Below are positions 26,511-36,065 of a stretch of 55,727 nucleotides of DNA, one piece after another; position 1 is the first letter of the stretch; each line of letters begins with the position of its first letter. The translations under genes and the position numbers were made by a program. The notes beneath the pieces were generated by a model. The model was not told where the DNA came from, ran no database searches, and was given only the letters and a program-made list of their open reading frames with translations. Source of the stretch: Deltaproteobacteria bacterium (GTDB lineage: Bacteria > Bdellovibrionota_B > Oligoflexia > Oligoflexales > CAIYRB01). The stretch is from NCBI GenBank assembly GCA_016874735.1, contig VGTI01000023.1, positions 1-55,727 on the forward strand. Direction: 5' to 3'.

Positions 26511-26605
26511 TACTCGTCTCCCTAAAAACTACCGTCGCGCCCCAAGTCGACTCTAGACCTTTTGAACAGCATGCTATAACCCCTGACAGAGGGAGGCAAA
26601 TCACA

Positions 26606-27484
26606 ATGCACATCGCTCACGGTACCTTTCATGCCCCTATCGTCGCGCTGCACGGGGGCGCTGGAGGCCAGGATCCCAAAAGTCCAGATGCTGTTGCTAG
26701 AGCCACAGCCGCTCTCGTAGAGATCGCTCGGACTGCACGAGCATCGATACTCAGCGGGACAAGTGCCGCGGACGTCTTGCTCGCCTGTCTAAAAGCCATG
26801 GAGGCCGATCCGCAGTTCAATGCCGGCCGCGGCTCTGCCCTGCAGGCAGACGGCTGTGTGCGCATGACGGCCGCTGTTATGACTGGTGCGAGCCAAACTT
26901 TTTCTGGCGTGATCGGCGCCACAGATATGCTCCATCCATCGGTACTAGCGCATCAGCTGCAACACGCGGATGCGCGCGTCCTGGCGTCCCCCGGAGTGGA
27001 ACTCCTGGCAAGGGAGCTGGGCGTACCGGTCGCATCACCGGTGACACCAGCCCGGCTCACGCAGTGGGTTAGTAAAAAAAATACTGCAACTTGCGACACC
27101 GTCGGCTGCTTGATTTTAACCGCCGACGGCAAACTTTATGCGGGCACATCGACCGGTGGCCGCGGCTTTGAAACTCCGGGACGCGTCAGCGATTCAGCCA
27201 CGGTCGCAGGTACCTACGCCTCCGCATGTGCGGCTATCAGTGCGACTGGCATCGGCGAGCAAATTATCGATGATGCGGTGGCAGCGCGCATCGAAACGCG
27301 ATGCCGCGACGGTATGTCACTAGAGACAGCAGCGCAAACGACCTTTAGCGAGGCTGAGATGCGTGGCCGGTCCTACGGCTGGATTGCCCTAGCAAAGGAC
27401 GGAGCGTGGTCCGCTGCGCATACGACACCTGCTATGTCGTTCGTGATTCACGGTGCAGACGCTGGCGAGGTGGCACGATCTTAG
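26606..27484 (+). CDS. Plant-type (Ntn) asparaginase / isoaspartyl peptidase
   Basis: A 292-residue protein, the normal length for the precursor. It starts IVALHGGAGG and has FNAGRGSALQADG. The autocleavage site is CDTVGCLILTADG, whose Thr becomes the new N-terminal nucleophile, with the substrate loop TSTGGRGFETPGRVSDS after it. The enzyme cleaves itself and then hydrolyses L-asparagine or isoaspartyl dipeptides. There is a clean Shine-Dalgarno (GAGGGAGG) upstream. The stop overlaps that of the convergent lipoprotein gene by 4 nt. Confidence 0.9.
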   Translation: MHIAHGTFHAPIVALHGGAGGQDPKSPDAVARATAALVEIARTARASILSGTSAADVLLACLKAMEADPQFNAGRGSALQADGCVRMTAAVMTGASQTFSGVIGATDMLHPSVLAHQLQHADARVLASPGVELLARELGVPVASPVTPARLTQWVSKKNTATCDTVGCLILTADGKLYAGTSTGGRGFETPGRVSDSATVAGTYASACAAISATGIGEQIIDDAVAARIETRCRDGMSLETAAQTTFSEAEMRGRSYGWIALAKDGAWSAAHTTPAMSFVIHGADAGEVARS

Positions 27485-28254
27485 CGCACCGTCATGATGG
27501 CACCGCGCAAGCCACCGATGTTGTTGTTCCACTGATAAGTGTCCATCGTGCCGAAATAAAGGCGCGTGGCTCCCAACGGCACCACCACCTGCCTATTGGT
27601 ACCGGTCGCCGTTTTACCTTTGCCAATAAAGAATAGCTGACCGAGCTTGGGTTCAATGGTCAGATAGTCCCGGCTGGCGACCGTGGAAAAATCTAATTTC
27701 GAAGGCGCCGCGCTGCCACGCGGATCGCTCGCCCCTAGGAACACTCCGACCAGAGAATCGATGGGTGCCTTGATGTCGGAGATGCCATTCACCGCACCGA
27801 GTTGATGCGACACGATGACAGCCGTATTGCCATCGGCGCTACTTTGCTCCCTGGACTGATTGTGGGTGATCGAGCCTGCTACGGTGAAGGCGAGGATGGC
27901 GCCTGGCTTAAAGCAACTAGGATCCGTAGGCGTGACCAAAACTGGCGCCTGCTCCGGAGCACGATCGGTTGGCGACTGAGGGTCCCCATTGGTGAGTGTA
28001 TAGGTCATTGACGTACCCGATGCGGCACCCGCTAGGTAAGGATTGGCGGTCGCCGGGACCTCGTAATCCCTACTACAAGGCGCCGGTCTTGCAAGGGGTG
28101 GCAGTTGAGGGGCCGTTACGGAGGCTGGTGGTAAAGTCGGTGGGTTAGCCTGGCGTTTTTCGTTATTGCCACCGAATTTCACGGTATTACACGCCATAAA
28201 CAAGCTCGTCGTAAGGATCACTATGCGCGTCATTTGAGTTCGACTCTGCCTCAT
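27481..28254 (-). CDS. Predicted lipoprotein with lectin-like C-terminal domain
   Basis: From the ATG at 28254 the protein has about 257 residues; a longer GTG/TTG extension to 28341 is unlikely because the lipobox LFMAC would be too far in. After the Cys comes a Pro-rich linker (about 35 residues). The C-terminal half ends GATRLYFGTMDTYQWNNNIGG, which resembles the closing strands of PA-IL-type carbohydrate-binding domains. A surface-anchored sugar-binding role is my inference. It is convergent with the asparaginase gene and divergent from the phosphatase gene. Confidence 0.55.
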   Translation of the reverse strand: MRQSRTQMTRIVILTTSLFMACNTVKFGGNNEKRQANPPTLPPASVTAPQLPPLARPAPCSRDYEVPATANPYLAGAASGTSMTYTLTNGDPQSPTDRAPEQAPVLVTPTDPSCFKPGAILAFTVAGSITHNQSREQSSADGNTAVIVSHQLGAVNGISDIKAPIDSLVGVFLGASDPRGSAAPSKLDFSTVASRDYLTIEPKLGQLFFIGKGKTATGTNRQVVVPLGATRLYFGTMDTYQWNNNIGGLRGAIMTVR

Positions 28255-28378
28255 AACGTGCCCCCGCCTCTTCCGTCTAACGCGACCAGTGCCACCATCC
28301 AATTTGCGATTGGACTCGCGGCCAATATTGGTTAGTGTCACTCAAAATGAGAACTTTTATCAACTACTGAGGTCAAAT

Positions 28379-29326
28379 ATGCGGTACTTGAGTTCCAGCA
28401 GCATCGGCAAAGTTTTGTTAACGACAGCTGGCTTGACCTTACTCGGTTGCGGCGGGCACGACGGTGCGAGTCTCGAGCTTGCGCACCAAGATCACGTGCT
28501 GACGACAAATGACGGTATTAAAGTGCTCTTCTTTGGCGACTCCGGTAAGGGCAATGACGAGCAAAGAGCCACGGCCGCTGCGATGACGGAGCACTGTGCT
28601 AAGTATCGTTGCGATTTTGGGCTCATGCTCGGTGATAACATCTATCCAGACGGCGTCACCTCGGTGGATGATCCGCAGTTTCAATCCAAGTTTGAAGAGC
28701 CGCTGCGCAATCTTGACCTCAAGTTTAACGTGATTCTCGGTAACCACGATATGCACTCCGGACCTGCAGGTATGCGGGCTCAGATTGAGTACTCTAAGAT
28801 TTCGAAAAAGTGGAGCATGCCCGCCCGGTACTATAGCTTTACCGAGGGTAACGTCGAATTCTTCGCGCTCGACACCAACACGTACCGCAAGGATCAGGAA
28901 CAGATTCAGTGGTTAGCCAAAGCTCTTGAAAACTCCCAGGCACGCTGGCGTGTCGTCCTTGGTCATCACCCCATCTACAGCGTCGGTGACCATGGCTTCC
29001 TCGATTTTATTGAGGGCAAGTCGCAAAAGAAACTGCGCAAGGCACTAGAGCCACTCCTGTGCAAGCATAAAGCTCTTTATCTCGCAGGTCATGAGCATCT
29101 CATGCAAGTGAATCAGCTCCCTTGCGGGATCACTACGGTAGTCGCTGGTGCAGCCGCTGAGCGTAAAATCCCCTACAAAGACAAGATCGCCAGCCAAAAG
29201 GACACCCTACGCTACTACTCGACTAATGAACTTGGTTTCGGCTACGCAACATTTACTGATGATGCGATCCAGCTCAGCTTTATTAACGAAAAGAGCGAAG
29301 TGCTGTATAACTACGAGATCAAGTAA
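28379..29326 (+). CDS. Lipoprotein metallophosphoesterase (purple acid phosphatase-like)
   Basis: From the ATG at 28379 (GAGG upstream) the protein has 315 residues with a lipobox LTLLGC. The calcineurin-like metal motifs appear in order: FFGDSGKGND, LGDNIYPDG, LGNHDM, VLGHHPIYS and AGHEHLMQV. The pattern is like bacterial tartrate-resistant acid phosphatase homologues, which remove phosphate outside the cytoplasm with a two-metal centre. All ligands are kept. It is followed after 38 nt by another lipoprotein gene on the same strand. Confidence 0.85.
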   Translation: MRYLSSSSIGKVLLTTAGLTLLGCGGHDGASLELAHQDHVLTTNDGIKVLFFGDSGKGNDEQRATAAAMTEHCAKYRCDFGLMLGDNIYPDGVTSVDDPQFQSKFEEPLRNLDLKFNVILGNHDMHSGPAGMRAQIEYSKISKKWSMPARYYSFTEGNVEFFALDTNTYRKDQEQIQWLAKALENSQARWRVVLGHHPIYSVGDHGFLDFIEGKSQKKLRKALEPLLCKHKALYLAGHEHLMQVNQLPCGITTVVAGAAAERKIPYKDKIASQKDTLRYYSTNELGFGYATFTDDAIQLSFINEKSEVLYNYEIK

Positions 29327-29364
29327 GGCCAGAAAATTAATGTCCACACAGGGAGCAGTGACTG

Positions 29365-30669
29365 ATGCTTATGAGACTCAGTTTAGTGGGATCACTACTG
29401 GCAAGTGCCATGACTCTGCTCCCCTCGTGCAAATCACTCGACCGCCAAAGCGCCGCGGCACCTAAGGGCTCCGTCGATCTTAAGGGACAGGCTGAGCGGC
29501 AAGAGTTTATCAAAACGGCCAGAATCTGGTCGTCACCTGAGGTCGCGATCGAGGGTCAGGATTTGACACGACCTGGGCCCCGCTGTCGGGATTTTGCCCC
29601 GGACGACATCGTCACCTGTAAATTCGCGCCTCCCAAACGCGACGGTGGCGGCGCCGGCTGGACGCCTAAATTCAAGTGTGTCGATGCCACCGGGAGATCA
29701 CTTAAGGTCAAGTACGGACGCACCAATGCCGAGGTGTATCACGAACCCTTTACCGCGCGTTTACTGCAGGCGCTTGGGTACTACGCCGACTGCGATTATC
29801 CAGTTAAAAAAGTCATCTGTGACGACTGCCCCCAAGATCCCTTTGGCTACGGTAACGCTTACCGTCGATCTGCCGAGAACCCCAGCGAGGTCATGGCCAG
29901 GCGCGAGTTTGATGCTGCGATGATTGAAATCGGCTTCAGCGACACCGACGCTGTGGCTGCGGTGGACGGCAAGGAGATCGAGGGCTGGGGCTTTGACGAG
30001 GCTTTAACTGCCGCCTACATCTCACAAGATCGCGAGCAGATGCTGGCGCGCGAGGGGCTGACCCTCTTAATGGCTATCTTGCAACACGTCGACAATAGGC
30101 GCAGCAACCAGCGCCTTCACTGCGGCATCAAGGCCAAGACCTTGGCTGAATGTCCCGAGGACCAGCGCTTTATGCTTGTCTCCGACTTAGGAGCCACCCT
30201 GGGCGCCTTCAAGCTGCCGAAGGCTCTTGAAGACGGCGGCGTCGATGTACCACCGTCGCTCAGTCATTTTTTCTGGGATCATGCGCCGATTTGGAAAAAC
30301 TGGGCCGGACCTGAACGCAGCGACTGCACGGTCCAGGTGATCGCCTTTGACACCATCGAGCCCGCCACGCTGAAGACCGTGCAAATTTCAGAACCAGGCC
30401 GCAAATTCCTGGCCGACCTCCTAGCTAAACTAAGTGATAAGCAGCTGGAGCAGCTCATCAACTACGCCAAACTCGGCGAGCGCGAGACGACCAAACCGAT
30501 GACTGATCAGATCTGGGCCAGCATCACCAAGATGCAGCCCTGGGCTGCCCCATTTAAGTACCTGCCCTTTAGCCCCATCAACACCAAACCAATTAGCGCT
30601 GATAGCTGGCTCGCTACCCTCAAGAAAAAGCTGGCAAAGGTCCGTACCCAGCCGTGTTCCCGCGGGTGA
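29365..30669 (+). CDS. Predicted lipoprotein with kinase-like motifs
   Basis: A 434-residue protein with signal peptide ending LLPSCKS. Several residues follow the spacing of HipA/Fam20-type kinase folds: LKVKYGRTNAEVYHEPFTARLL (a Lys and a helix Glu), then QHVDNRRSNQRLHC as a possible catalytic loop with Asp and Asn, then FMLVSDLGATLG as a possible metal-binding Asp-Gly. I do not recognise a named family, so a secreted kinase is a hypothesis. Cys pairs around CDYPVKKVICDDC would suit an oxidising compartment. No partner gene is evident beyond the adjoining lipoproteins. Confidence 0.55.
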   Translation: MLMRLSLVGSLLASAMTLLPSCKSLDRQSAAAPKGSVDLKGQAERQEFIKTARIWSSPEVAIEGQDLTRPGPRCRDFAPDDIVTCKFAPPKRDGGGAGWTPKFKCVDATGRSLKVKYGRTNAEVYHEPFTARLLQALGYYADCDYPVKKVICDDCPQDPFGYGNAYRRSAENPSEVMARREFDAAMIEIGFSDTDAVAAVDGKEIEGWGFDEALTAAYISQDREQMLAREGLTLLMAILQHVDNRRSNQRLHCGIKAKTLAECPEDQRFMLVSDLGATLGAFKLPKALEDGGVDVPPSLSHFFWDHAPIWKNWAGPERSDCTVQVIAFDTIEPATLKTVQISEPGRKFLADLLAKLSDKQLEQLINYAKLGERETTKPMTDQIWASITKMQPWAAPFKYLPFSPINTKPISADSWLATLKKKLAKVRTQPCSRG

Positions 30670-30775
30670 ATGCGGGTACCCATGACCGGGCCAAATTTTG
30701 GCAAAGCCGCGGCTCTCTGCTATCATAGGGACACATAAATCCCAGTTACGACTAGTGAAACCAAGGAGATCGAGT

Positions 30776-31081
30776 ATGCGTATGGGTTGGTCCCTGATGT
30801 TGACGGCTGTACTTGGCGTTGCGGCATGTACCTCTACCGGTGGTGACAAGAAGGAAGGCGAAAGCGGCCTTACCCTCGACAAAGTTAAGGCTGAAGGCAA
30901 GAAGCTCGAAGCTAAAGCAGCGCCTTACACCGACGCTTGCAAGGCTGAGACCGAGAAGTACTGCAAAGTGGACAAGAGCGATCCGGCTAAGCTACACAGC
31001 TGTCTCAAAGCTAACAAAGACAAAGCCGGCCCTCAGTGCCGCGACGCACTGACAGGTCAAGTGAAAGCTAAAGCACTTTGA
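30776..31081 (+). CDS. Small lipoprotein with a Cys-rich GLG1-like repeat
   Basis: From the ATG at 30776 (AAGGAGA upstream) the protein has 101 residues and a lipobox LGVAAC. The mature part is Lys-rich, then has CKAETEKYC...LHSCLKANKDKAGPQCRDAL, the C-x6-C-x(n)-CL-x(n)-C pattern of the Cys-rich GLG1 (Golgi apparatus protein 1) repeat. In bacteria such repeats occur in small exported proteins of unknown role. The mature protein would be strongly charged. Confidence 0.7.
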   Translation: MRMGWSLMLTAVLGVAACTSTGGDKKEGESGLTLDKVKAEGKKLEAKAAPYTDACKAETEKYCKVDKSDPAKLHSCLKANKDKAGPQCRDALTGQVKAKAL

Positions 31082-31096
31082 TTTAGACGACGAATC

Positions 31097-31123
31097 GCGA
31101 GCATCTGGCTACCGGGTGCTCGC
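31097..31123. terminator. Hairpin between convergent genes
   Basis: GCGAGCA (31097-31103) and TGCTCGC (31117-31123) form a 7-bp stem with a 13-nt loop that contains the stop codon of the minus-strand kinase gene. It may end transcripts from the plus-strand lipoprotein gene. No T-tract is present. Confidence 0.4.
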
Positions 31124-31759
31124 TCCTCCTCCGCCCCAAGCAGCTACCATTCCCGCTAACATAGCCACAGCCCGCTCGTTATAGTTCATCCAGCTGACGA
31201 TGATGTCGGCAACCAGCTTTTGCGGTGCGATAAAACTGTCGTGCATGGGTTTCACGGTAGCCAGATACTGATGGATGACGCCGTCCACGTTACGGCCGCG
31301 CTCGCGAATATCGCGGCGCAAGCGGCGCAGACAGCGTACGTCGTCATCAACATCTACATAGACCGATAGGGTCAGGAGGTCGCGAATTTCTGGCCAGTGC
31401 AGTGTCAAGATACCGTCGAGGACGATGATCGGCGCCGGCTTGATCTCGACTGTATCCGCTGTCCTTGTATGGGTAGCGTAGTCATAGGTGGGGCGCGCCA
31501 CAGACTTTCCGGCCAGGAGTTGGCTCAAATGCTGACTTAGTAGCGCGGTGTCAAAGGCGTCGGGATGATCGTAGTTGCGCGCATCACGCTCGTCTTCCGG
31601 TAGGTGGGCCATGTCGTTGTAGTAGTGGTCCACTTGCAGCACGAGCAAGTCGAGTCCAAGCAGCTCGCGGCAACGCTCACGCAGCATCCGCACCAGGGTG
31701 GTTTTGCCGGATCCAGATCCCCCTGAGACGCCAATAATCTTAGGTTGTTGGTTAGACAT
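31109..31759 (-). CDS. udk: Uridine kinase
   Basis: A 216-residue P-loop kinase with GVSGGSGSGKTT at 10-21 and the uridine-kinase-type segments LLVLQVDHYYNDM, NYDHPDAFD and a late RRLRRDIRERGR lid. It phosphorylates uridine and cytidine to the monophosphates with ATP or GTP. Divergent placement beside the URC genes and UPRT fits nucleoside salvage that feeds UMP into uracil degradation. The last 12 residues are Gly-rich and lie beyond the family core. The 160-bp gap to the dehydrogenase gene should hold both promoters. Confidence 0.85.
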   Translation of the reverse strand: MSNQQPKIIGVSGGSGSGKTTLVRMLRERCRELLGLDLLVLQVDHYYNDMAHLPEDERDARNYDHPDAFDTALLSQHLSQLLAGKSVARPTYDYATHTRTADTVEIKPAPIIVLDGILTLHWPEIRDLLTLSVYVDVDDDVRCLRRLRRDIRERGRNVDGVIHQYLATVKPMHDSFIAPQKLVADIIVSWMNYNERAVAMLAGMVAAWGGGGASTR

Positions 31760-31931
31760 GAGCCGACTGTCCCCTGGCCTCGCGCGGCCGGTCTATAGAA
31801 TGTTCTTGCCGAGCCCGGGCGTTTATCACAACAATAGGGAAACTCCAGCAGATTTTTTAGTTACGAAGCTTTTGGTACGCAGTGTGCATTGAGAGCCTAA
31901 GATAGCCTCACTTTGGACTTTGGGAGCCGTC

Positions 31932-33425
31932 ATGACCAATGATGCCGCCGTTGCCGCTAGCAGCGAGCCCTACACCTGTCGCAACTTGATCGGTGGGAGC
32001 TGGCGCCCCTCGACTGGGCCGATGCGGGCGCTCCATAGCCCCCACGACGGCAGTCTCATCGGCCATGTGCCCATGAGTACGCCTAGCGAAGTGCAGGAGG
32101 CCGCCCGCGCTGCGGCTGCCGCCTTTCCGGCCTGGCGGGCCCTGACACTCAAGGAACGTTCGGCGCCCTTGTTTCGGTGGCGCGAGCTGATGCTCACCCA
32201 CCTGGATCACCTAGCAGCCTTGGCCGCGAGTGAGTCTGGCAAGACTGTGGCCGAGGCGCGCGCCGGTATACTCAAAGGCATTGAGGTCGCCGAGTTTGCC
32301 CTCAGCCTGCAAAACCTGGATGACGGTGGCTCCATGGAGGTGAGTCAGGGTGTCACCTGCCAAATACAGCGTCGCCCCCTAGGCGTGGTGGCCGGCATCA
32401 CGCCGTTTAACTTCCCGGCGATGGTCCCCCTCTGGATGATCCCAATCGCCCTCACGGTTGGTAATTGCTTCATCCTCAAACCATCGGAAAAAGTCCCCCT
32501 GACCTCACAAAAAATGGGGGAGATTTTTATCGCTGCGGGATATCCCGCCGGCGTTTTCTCCGTCATCAACGGTGGTAAGGAGACGGTGGAGGCTTTGATT
32601 GACGCGACAGAAGTGGCGGCGGTTGGCTTTGTCGGGTCGACCCCAGCGGCGCGGGCCGTCTACCAGCGTGCAACTAGTTTAGGTAAAAGAGCGCTCGCCC
32701 TCGGCGGCGCCAAAAATCCCGTCATCGTGGTCCCAGATGCCGACCCAGAGTTTAGCGTGCAGGGTATCGTCGATTCGTTTACGGGATGTGCGGGCCAGCG
32801 CTGCATGGCAGCGAGTTTACTCATCGCCGTAGGCAAGGTCGATCACATCATCGACGCCGTGGTCAAACGGGCATCCTCTCTCAAACTTGGTAAAGATCAG
32901 CAAATGGGTGCGATCATCGATGCCGCGGCTAAGGCGCGTATCACCGACATCATCGGCCGCGCCGAAAAAGACGGCGCCAAAATCATTCTCGACGGACGCC
33001 GCGTCACGCCGCCCAGTGGCAGTGCGGCGGGCCATTGGCTGGCACCAACCATCATCGATCACGCAAGCCCCGGCATGGAATGCGCGACGACGGAAATCTT
33101 CGGTCCAGTGCTCACTATAGTCCGTGTACCTGATCTCTCGGCAGCGCTCGCTCTCGAGGCTACCAGCGCCTACGGTAACGCCGTCTCCGTATTCACCACC
33201 AACGGGCGCGTCGCGCGCACGGTAACCGACCACGCCACCAGCGGCATGATTGGGATCAACATAGGCGTGCCTGTGCCGCGGGAGCCGTTCTCGTTTGGTG
33301 GCACTAAAGCATCTAAGTTTGGGCATGGCGACATCACGGGGCGTAGCGCGCTCGATTTTTGGACCCATCTCATCAAGCTGACTAGCAAGTGGTCGGCCAC
33401 TGCGGCGCAAAATTGGATGAGCTAA
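31932..33425 (+). CDS. mmsA: CoA-acylating (methyl)malonate-semialdehyde dehydrogenase
   Basis: About 497 residues from the ATG at 31932; a TTG at 31920 is in frame but less likely. It is an ALDH with the MMSDH marks FNFPAMVPLWM, the catalytic Cys in CAGQRCMA and a NIGVPVPREPFSFGG end. MMSDHs convert malonate or methylmalonate semialdehyde with CoA and NAD to acetyl- or propionyl-CoA. Placed first in the URC cluster, it probably takes the malonate semialdehyde released from uracil carbon to acetyl-CoA. This would replace the alcohol dehydrogenase that makes 3-hydroxypropionate in yeast. Confidence 0.85.
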   Translation: MTNDAAVAASSEPYTCRNLIGGSWRPSTGPMRALHSPHDGSLIGHVPMSTPSEVQEAARAAAAAFPAWRALTLKERSAPLFRWRELMLTHLDHLAALAASESGKTVAEARAGILKGIEVAEFALSLQNLDDGGSMEVSQGVTCQIQRRPLGVVAGITPFNFPAMVPLWMIPIALTVGNCFILKPSEKVPLTSQKMGEIFIAAGYPAGVFSVINGGKETVEALIDATEVAAVGFVGSTPAARAVYQRATSLGKRALALGGAKNPVIVVPDADPEFSVQGIVDSFTGCAGQRCMAASLLIAVGKVDHIIDAVVKRASSLKLGKDQQMGAIIDAAAKARITDIIGRAEKDGAKIILDGRRVTPPSGSAAGHWLAPTIIDHASPGMECATTEIFGPVLTIVRVPDLSAALALEATSAYGNAVSVFTTNGRVARTVTDHATSGMIGINIGVPVPREPFSFGGTKASKFGHGDITGRSALDFWTHLIKLTSKWSATAAQNWMS

Positions 33426-33485
33426 GAGCAACTGACTCAAGCACTCAATCGGAAGAATCACACTGTAGCGACTAAGGGACGAGTC

Positions 33486-34763
33486 ATGACCGACGCCGAT
33501 AAACCGAAGACCAACAAGAAAAAGAAACTCACGCACATCAAGCTCACGTCGCACCCCGAGCGTGGTGCCAAACATATTCCCGTCAATTGGGGAGCAGCGA
33601 CCGCCGCCGAGCGCGGTCCCATCATTGGCACGGTAACTAATCCAAATCAACGCAATGTGATCGGCGCGCATTCAGGCTCCTATGCCGTTTACCGTGCCTT
33701 GGCCATTGCTGCCGGTTCGCTGGATCCCGTGCACATCCCCGATCTCACCAATACATCTCCGGCCGCAAGTATCGGCCCCTACCCTCAGTGGCATGATCCA
33801 AAACGGATTGTTTCGCTTGATCCCTGGGGGCATCTCATCAGTGACTCGTTCCGACCGCTACTCGAGCAGGGATACGACATCCGCCCGACCATCGCTGTGA
33901 CGCGCGCCCATATCAATATGCCAGAATTTAGCGACGCTATTGCCGCTGGCCGCCTTAAACCGGACGGCCACATCTTGCGCGAAAACGGCGAGGTGTTAGT
34001 CACCAAAGCGGCCATCGATCCAGTCTGGTACCTCCCAGGGATTGCCGAGCGCTTCCAGGTTGATGAGGCCGAGCTGCGTCGTTCCCTTTTTGAACACACC
34101 GGCGGCATGTTTCCCGAATTAGTTACCCGCCCCGATATGCCGATCTTCTTGCCGCCGATTGGGGGCATGACAGCCTACTTCTTTGGCGACGTCACAACGA
34201 TGCCCGATCCTAAAAAAGTCTTGGCCTGCCGCGTCCACGACGAGTGTAACGGCTCGGATGTGTTCGGCTCAGATATTTGCACCTGTCGTCCCTATCTCGC
34301 TCACGGCATCGAGGTCTGCATTGCGGCCGCTCAGGAGGGCGGAGCGGGTCTCATCGTGTATAATCGCAAAGAGGGGCGAGCACTAGGTGAGGTCACAAAA
34401 TTTCTAGTCTATAATGCCCGCAAGCGGCAGGAGGGCGGAGACACCGCGGCCAAGTACTTTCAGCGAACTGAGTGTGTCGCCGGGGTCACCGACATGCGGT
34501 TTCAGGAGCTGATGCCAGATATTTTACATTGGTTGGGAATTTCAAAAATTGATAAATTTGTCTCAATGAGCAATATGAAGTACGAGGCGATTGTAAGGGC
34601 AGGAGTGACCATCAAAGAGCGGGTCGAGATTCCGAAAGAGCTAATTCCTGCCGATGCTAAGGTGGAGATGGATGCCAAGGTGGCAGCCGGATACTATACC
34701 CCAGGCCAAGTGCCTGAGGCCAAAGACCTGGGTGTTAAAAAAGGTCGCGGTCTCGACGAGTGA
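33486..34763 (+). CDS. URC1: GTP cyclohydrolase II-like URC1 protein
   Basis: A 425-residue protein whose C-terminal half is a RibA-like domain: zinc cysteines Cys254, Cys265 and Cys267 in HDECNGSDVFGSDICTC, the KEGRALGEVTK loop in place of the RibA QEGRGIGL, and the closing LGISKIDKFVSMSNMKYEAI. The N-terminal 200 residues are the extra region found in the URC1 group. In Lachancea kluyveri Urc1p is essential for uracil breakdown through UMP, though its exact reaction is not settled. Position next to URC4 and UPRT makes riboflavin synthesis unlikely. The next gene starts 3 nt after the stop. Confidence 0.85.
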   Translation: MTDADKPKTNKKKKLTHIKLTSHPERGAKHIPVNWGAATAAERGPIIGTVTNPNQRNVIGAHSGSYAVYRALAIAAGSLDPVHIPDLTNTSPAASIGPYPQWHDPKRIVSLDPWGHLISDSFRPLLEQGYDIRPTIAVTRAHINMPEFSDAIAAGRLKPDGHILRENGEVLVTKAAIDPVWYLPGIAERFQVDEAELRRSLFEHTGGMFPELVTRPDMPIFLPPIGGMTAYFFGDVTTMPDPKKVLACRVHDECNGSDVFGSDICTCRPYLAHGIEVCIAAAQEGGAGLIVYNRKEGRALGEVTKFLVYNARKRQEGGDTAAKYFQRTECVAGVTDMRFQELMPDILHWLGISKIDKFVSMSNMKYEAIVRAGVTIKERVEIPKELIPADAKVEMDAKVAAGYYTPGQVPEAKDLGVKKGRGLDE

Positions 34764-34766
34764 GTC

Positions 34767-36011
34767 ATGTCGCATACAACAGAAGTCAAAAGCGAGAGCA
34801 AAGAAAGCGTAACGTATCTCAGATCCCCCAAAGGCATTCGCGAGCAGTGTGCGAAGATCACTGACCGCGTGCTAACCGGAGAGTCGCCACACTTCAAACT
34901 CGAGCGTTCCAAGCTAGAGAAGGCGGCCGACCTGGTGGTGCAGGAGATGAGGTCGAATTATCCCGATCTAAGTATTCCGTATCACAGCCGGTGGCGCCAT
35001 TTTGGTGACGAGCGACTGAAGATGCTCAACGACAAGTTGGGCGCTTTAGATCCAGACGCTGCTGCCAAAAGTCGGATCGAATTGGCAATAGTCAGCGTAC
35101 TGCTCGACGCCGGCGCTGGTCCGACGTGGCGCTACACGGACCCGTTGACCGGTAAGGCGGTAGGGCGCTCCGAGGGACTCGCCCTGGCGAGCTTTGATAT
35201 GTTTATGGATGGCGGCTTTGCCAGTGATCCGGAAAATCCGCTGGTGGTCGATAATCCGACGTTGCGTAGCATTACCAAGCGTGATCTTGAAAAATACTTT
35301 CAGGTCACGCCACAGAATCGTCTGCTAGGTCTCGACGGACGTCTCAACTTATTGCATAAACTTGAGCACGCCGTGTCTGTAAACAAAAAGTACTTTGGTG
35401 ACATTGAACCACGTCTGGGTAATGCCTACGATTATTTAGTCACGCATGCAGGTAACAACAAGCTACCGGCACGCAAAGTATTGTCGGTTGTGTTAGAGGG
35501 CCTAGGCAATATCTGGCCAGGCCGCGCCTCGCTCGGTGGTGTGATGCTCGGTGACGTCTGGCACCATGCTGCTTTGCCGACCACAGATCACGGCCACGGT
35601 TTGGTGCCGTTTCATAAGCTATCGCAGTGGCTTACCTATTCTTTGGTTGAGCCTCTAGAAGACGCTGGTCTGGAGATCGGTGGTCTCGATGAGTTGACTG
35701 GTCTTGCCGAATACCGTAACGGCGGCTTATTGATCGATACTGGAGTCATCGGGATCAAAGACGCGGAGCTTGCGAGCAAGACGCACAAGGCCGACTCCGA
35801 GGTGATCATTGAGTGGCGCGCGCTCACGATTTCGCTACTCGATGAGCTTGCTGTTGTGATTAGAGACAAGCTTGGCAAGGCGGCTGCCGACTTACCGCTT
35901 GCTAAAATTATGCAGGGTGGTACTTGGAGTGCCGGACGTAAGTTGGCGGCTGGTTTGCGCGCTGACGCCGAGCCACCTATCCGGTTGGCTAGTGATGGGA
36001 CGGTGTTTTAG
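34767..36011 (+). CDS. URC4: DUF1688 protein, URC4 uracil catabolism
   Basis: A 414-residue soluble protein of the DUF1688 (URC4) family: the early YLRSPKGIREQC and SIPYHSRWRHF, the central GPTWRY-type motif, and the conserved GDVWHHAALP and LVPFHKLSQWLTYSL regions. Urc4p is needed with Urc1p and the uracil phosphoribosyltransferase for growth on uracil as nitrogen source in yeast; its chemistry is not established. It is coupled to URC1 by a 3-nt gap and precedes UPRT by about 50 nt. The start at ATG 34767 directly follows the URC1 stop. Confidence 0.85.
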   Translation: MSHTTEVKSESKESVTYLRSPKGIREQCAKITDRVLTGESPHFKLERSKLEKAADLVVQEMRSNYPDLSIPYHSRWRHFGDERLKMLNDKLGALDPDAAAKSRIELAIVSVLLDAGAGPTWRYTDPLTGKAVGRSEGLALASFDMFMDGGFASDPENPLVVDNPTLRSITKRDLEKYFQVTPQNRLLGLDGRLNLLHKLEHAVSVNKKYFGDIEPRLGNAYDYLVTHAGNNKLPARKVLSVVLEGLGNIWPGRASLGGVMLGDVWHHAALPTTDHGHGLVPFHKLSQWLTYSLVEPLEDAGLEIGGLDELTGLAEYRNGGLLIDTGVIGIKDAELASKTHKADSEVIIEWRALTISLLDELAVVIRDKLGKAAADLPLAKIMQGGTWSAGRKLAAGLRADAEPPIRLASDGTVF

Positions 36012-36065
36012 TCCGAACATATCTCATGGCCTATGTTACGGCTTATTTGGGAGCTGAGTGAATCT

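Noticed and set aside
32817-33671. 284-codon minus-strand ORF opposite mmsA/URC1
   Set aside because: Shadow of two well-supported plus-strand genes; long only because of base composition.
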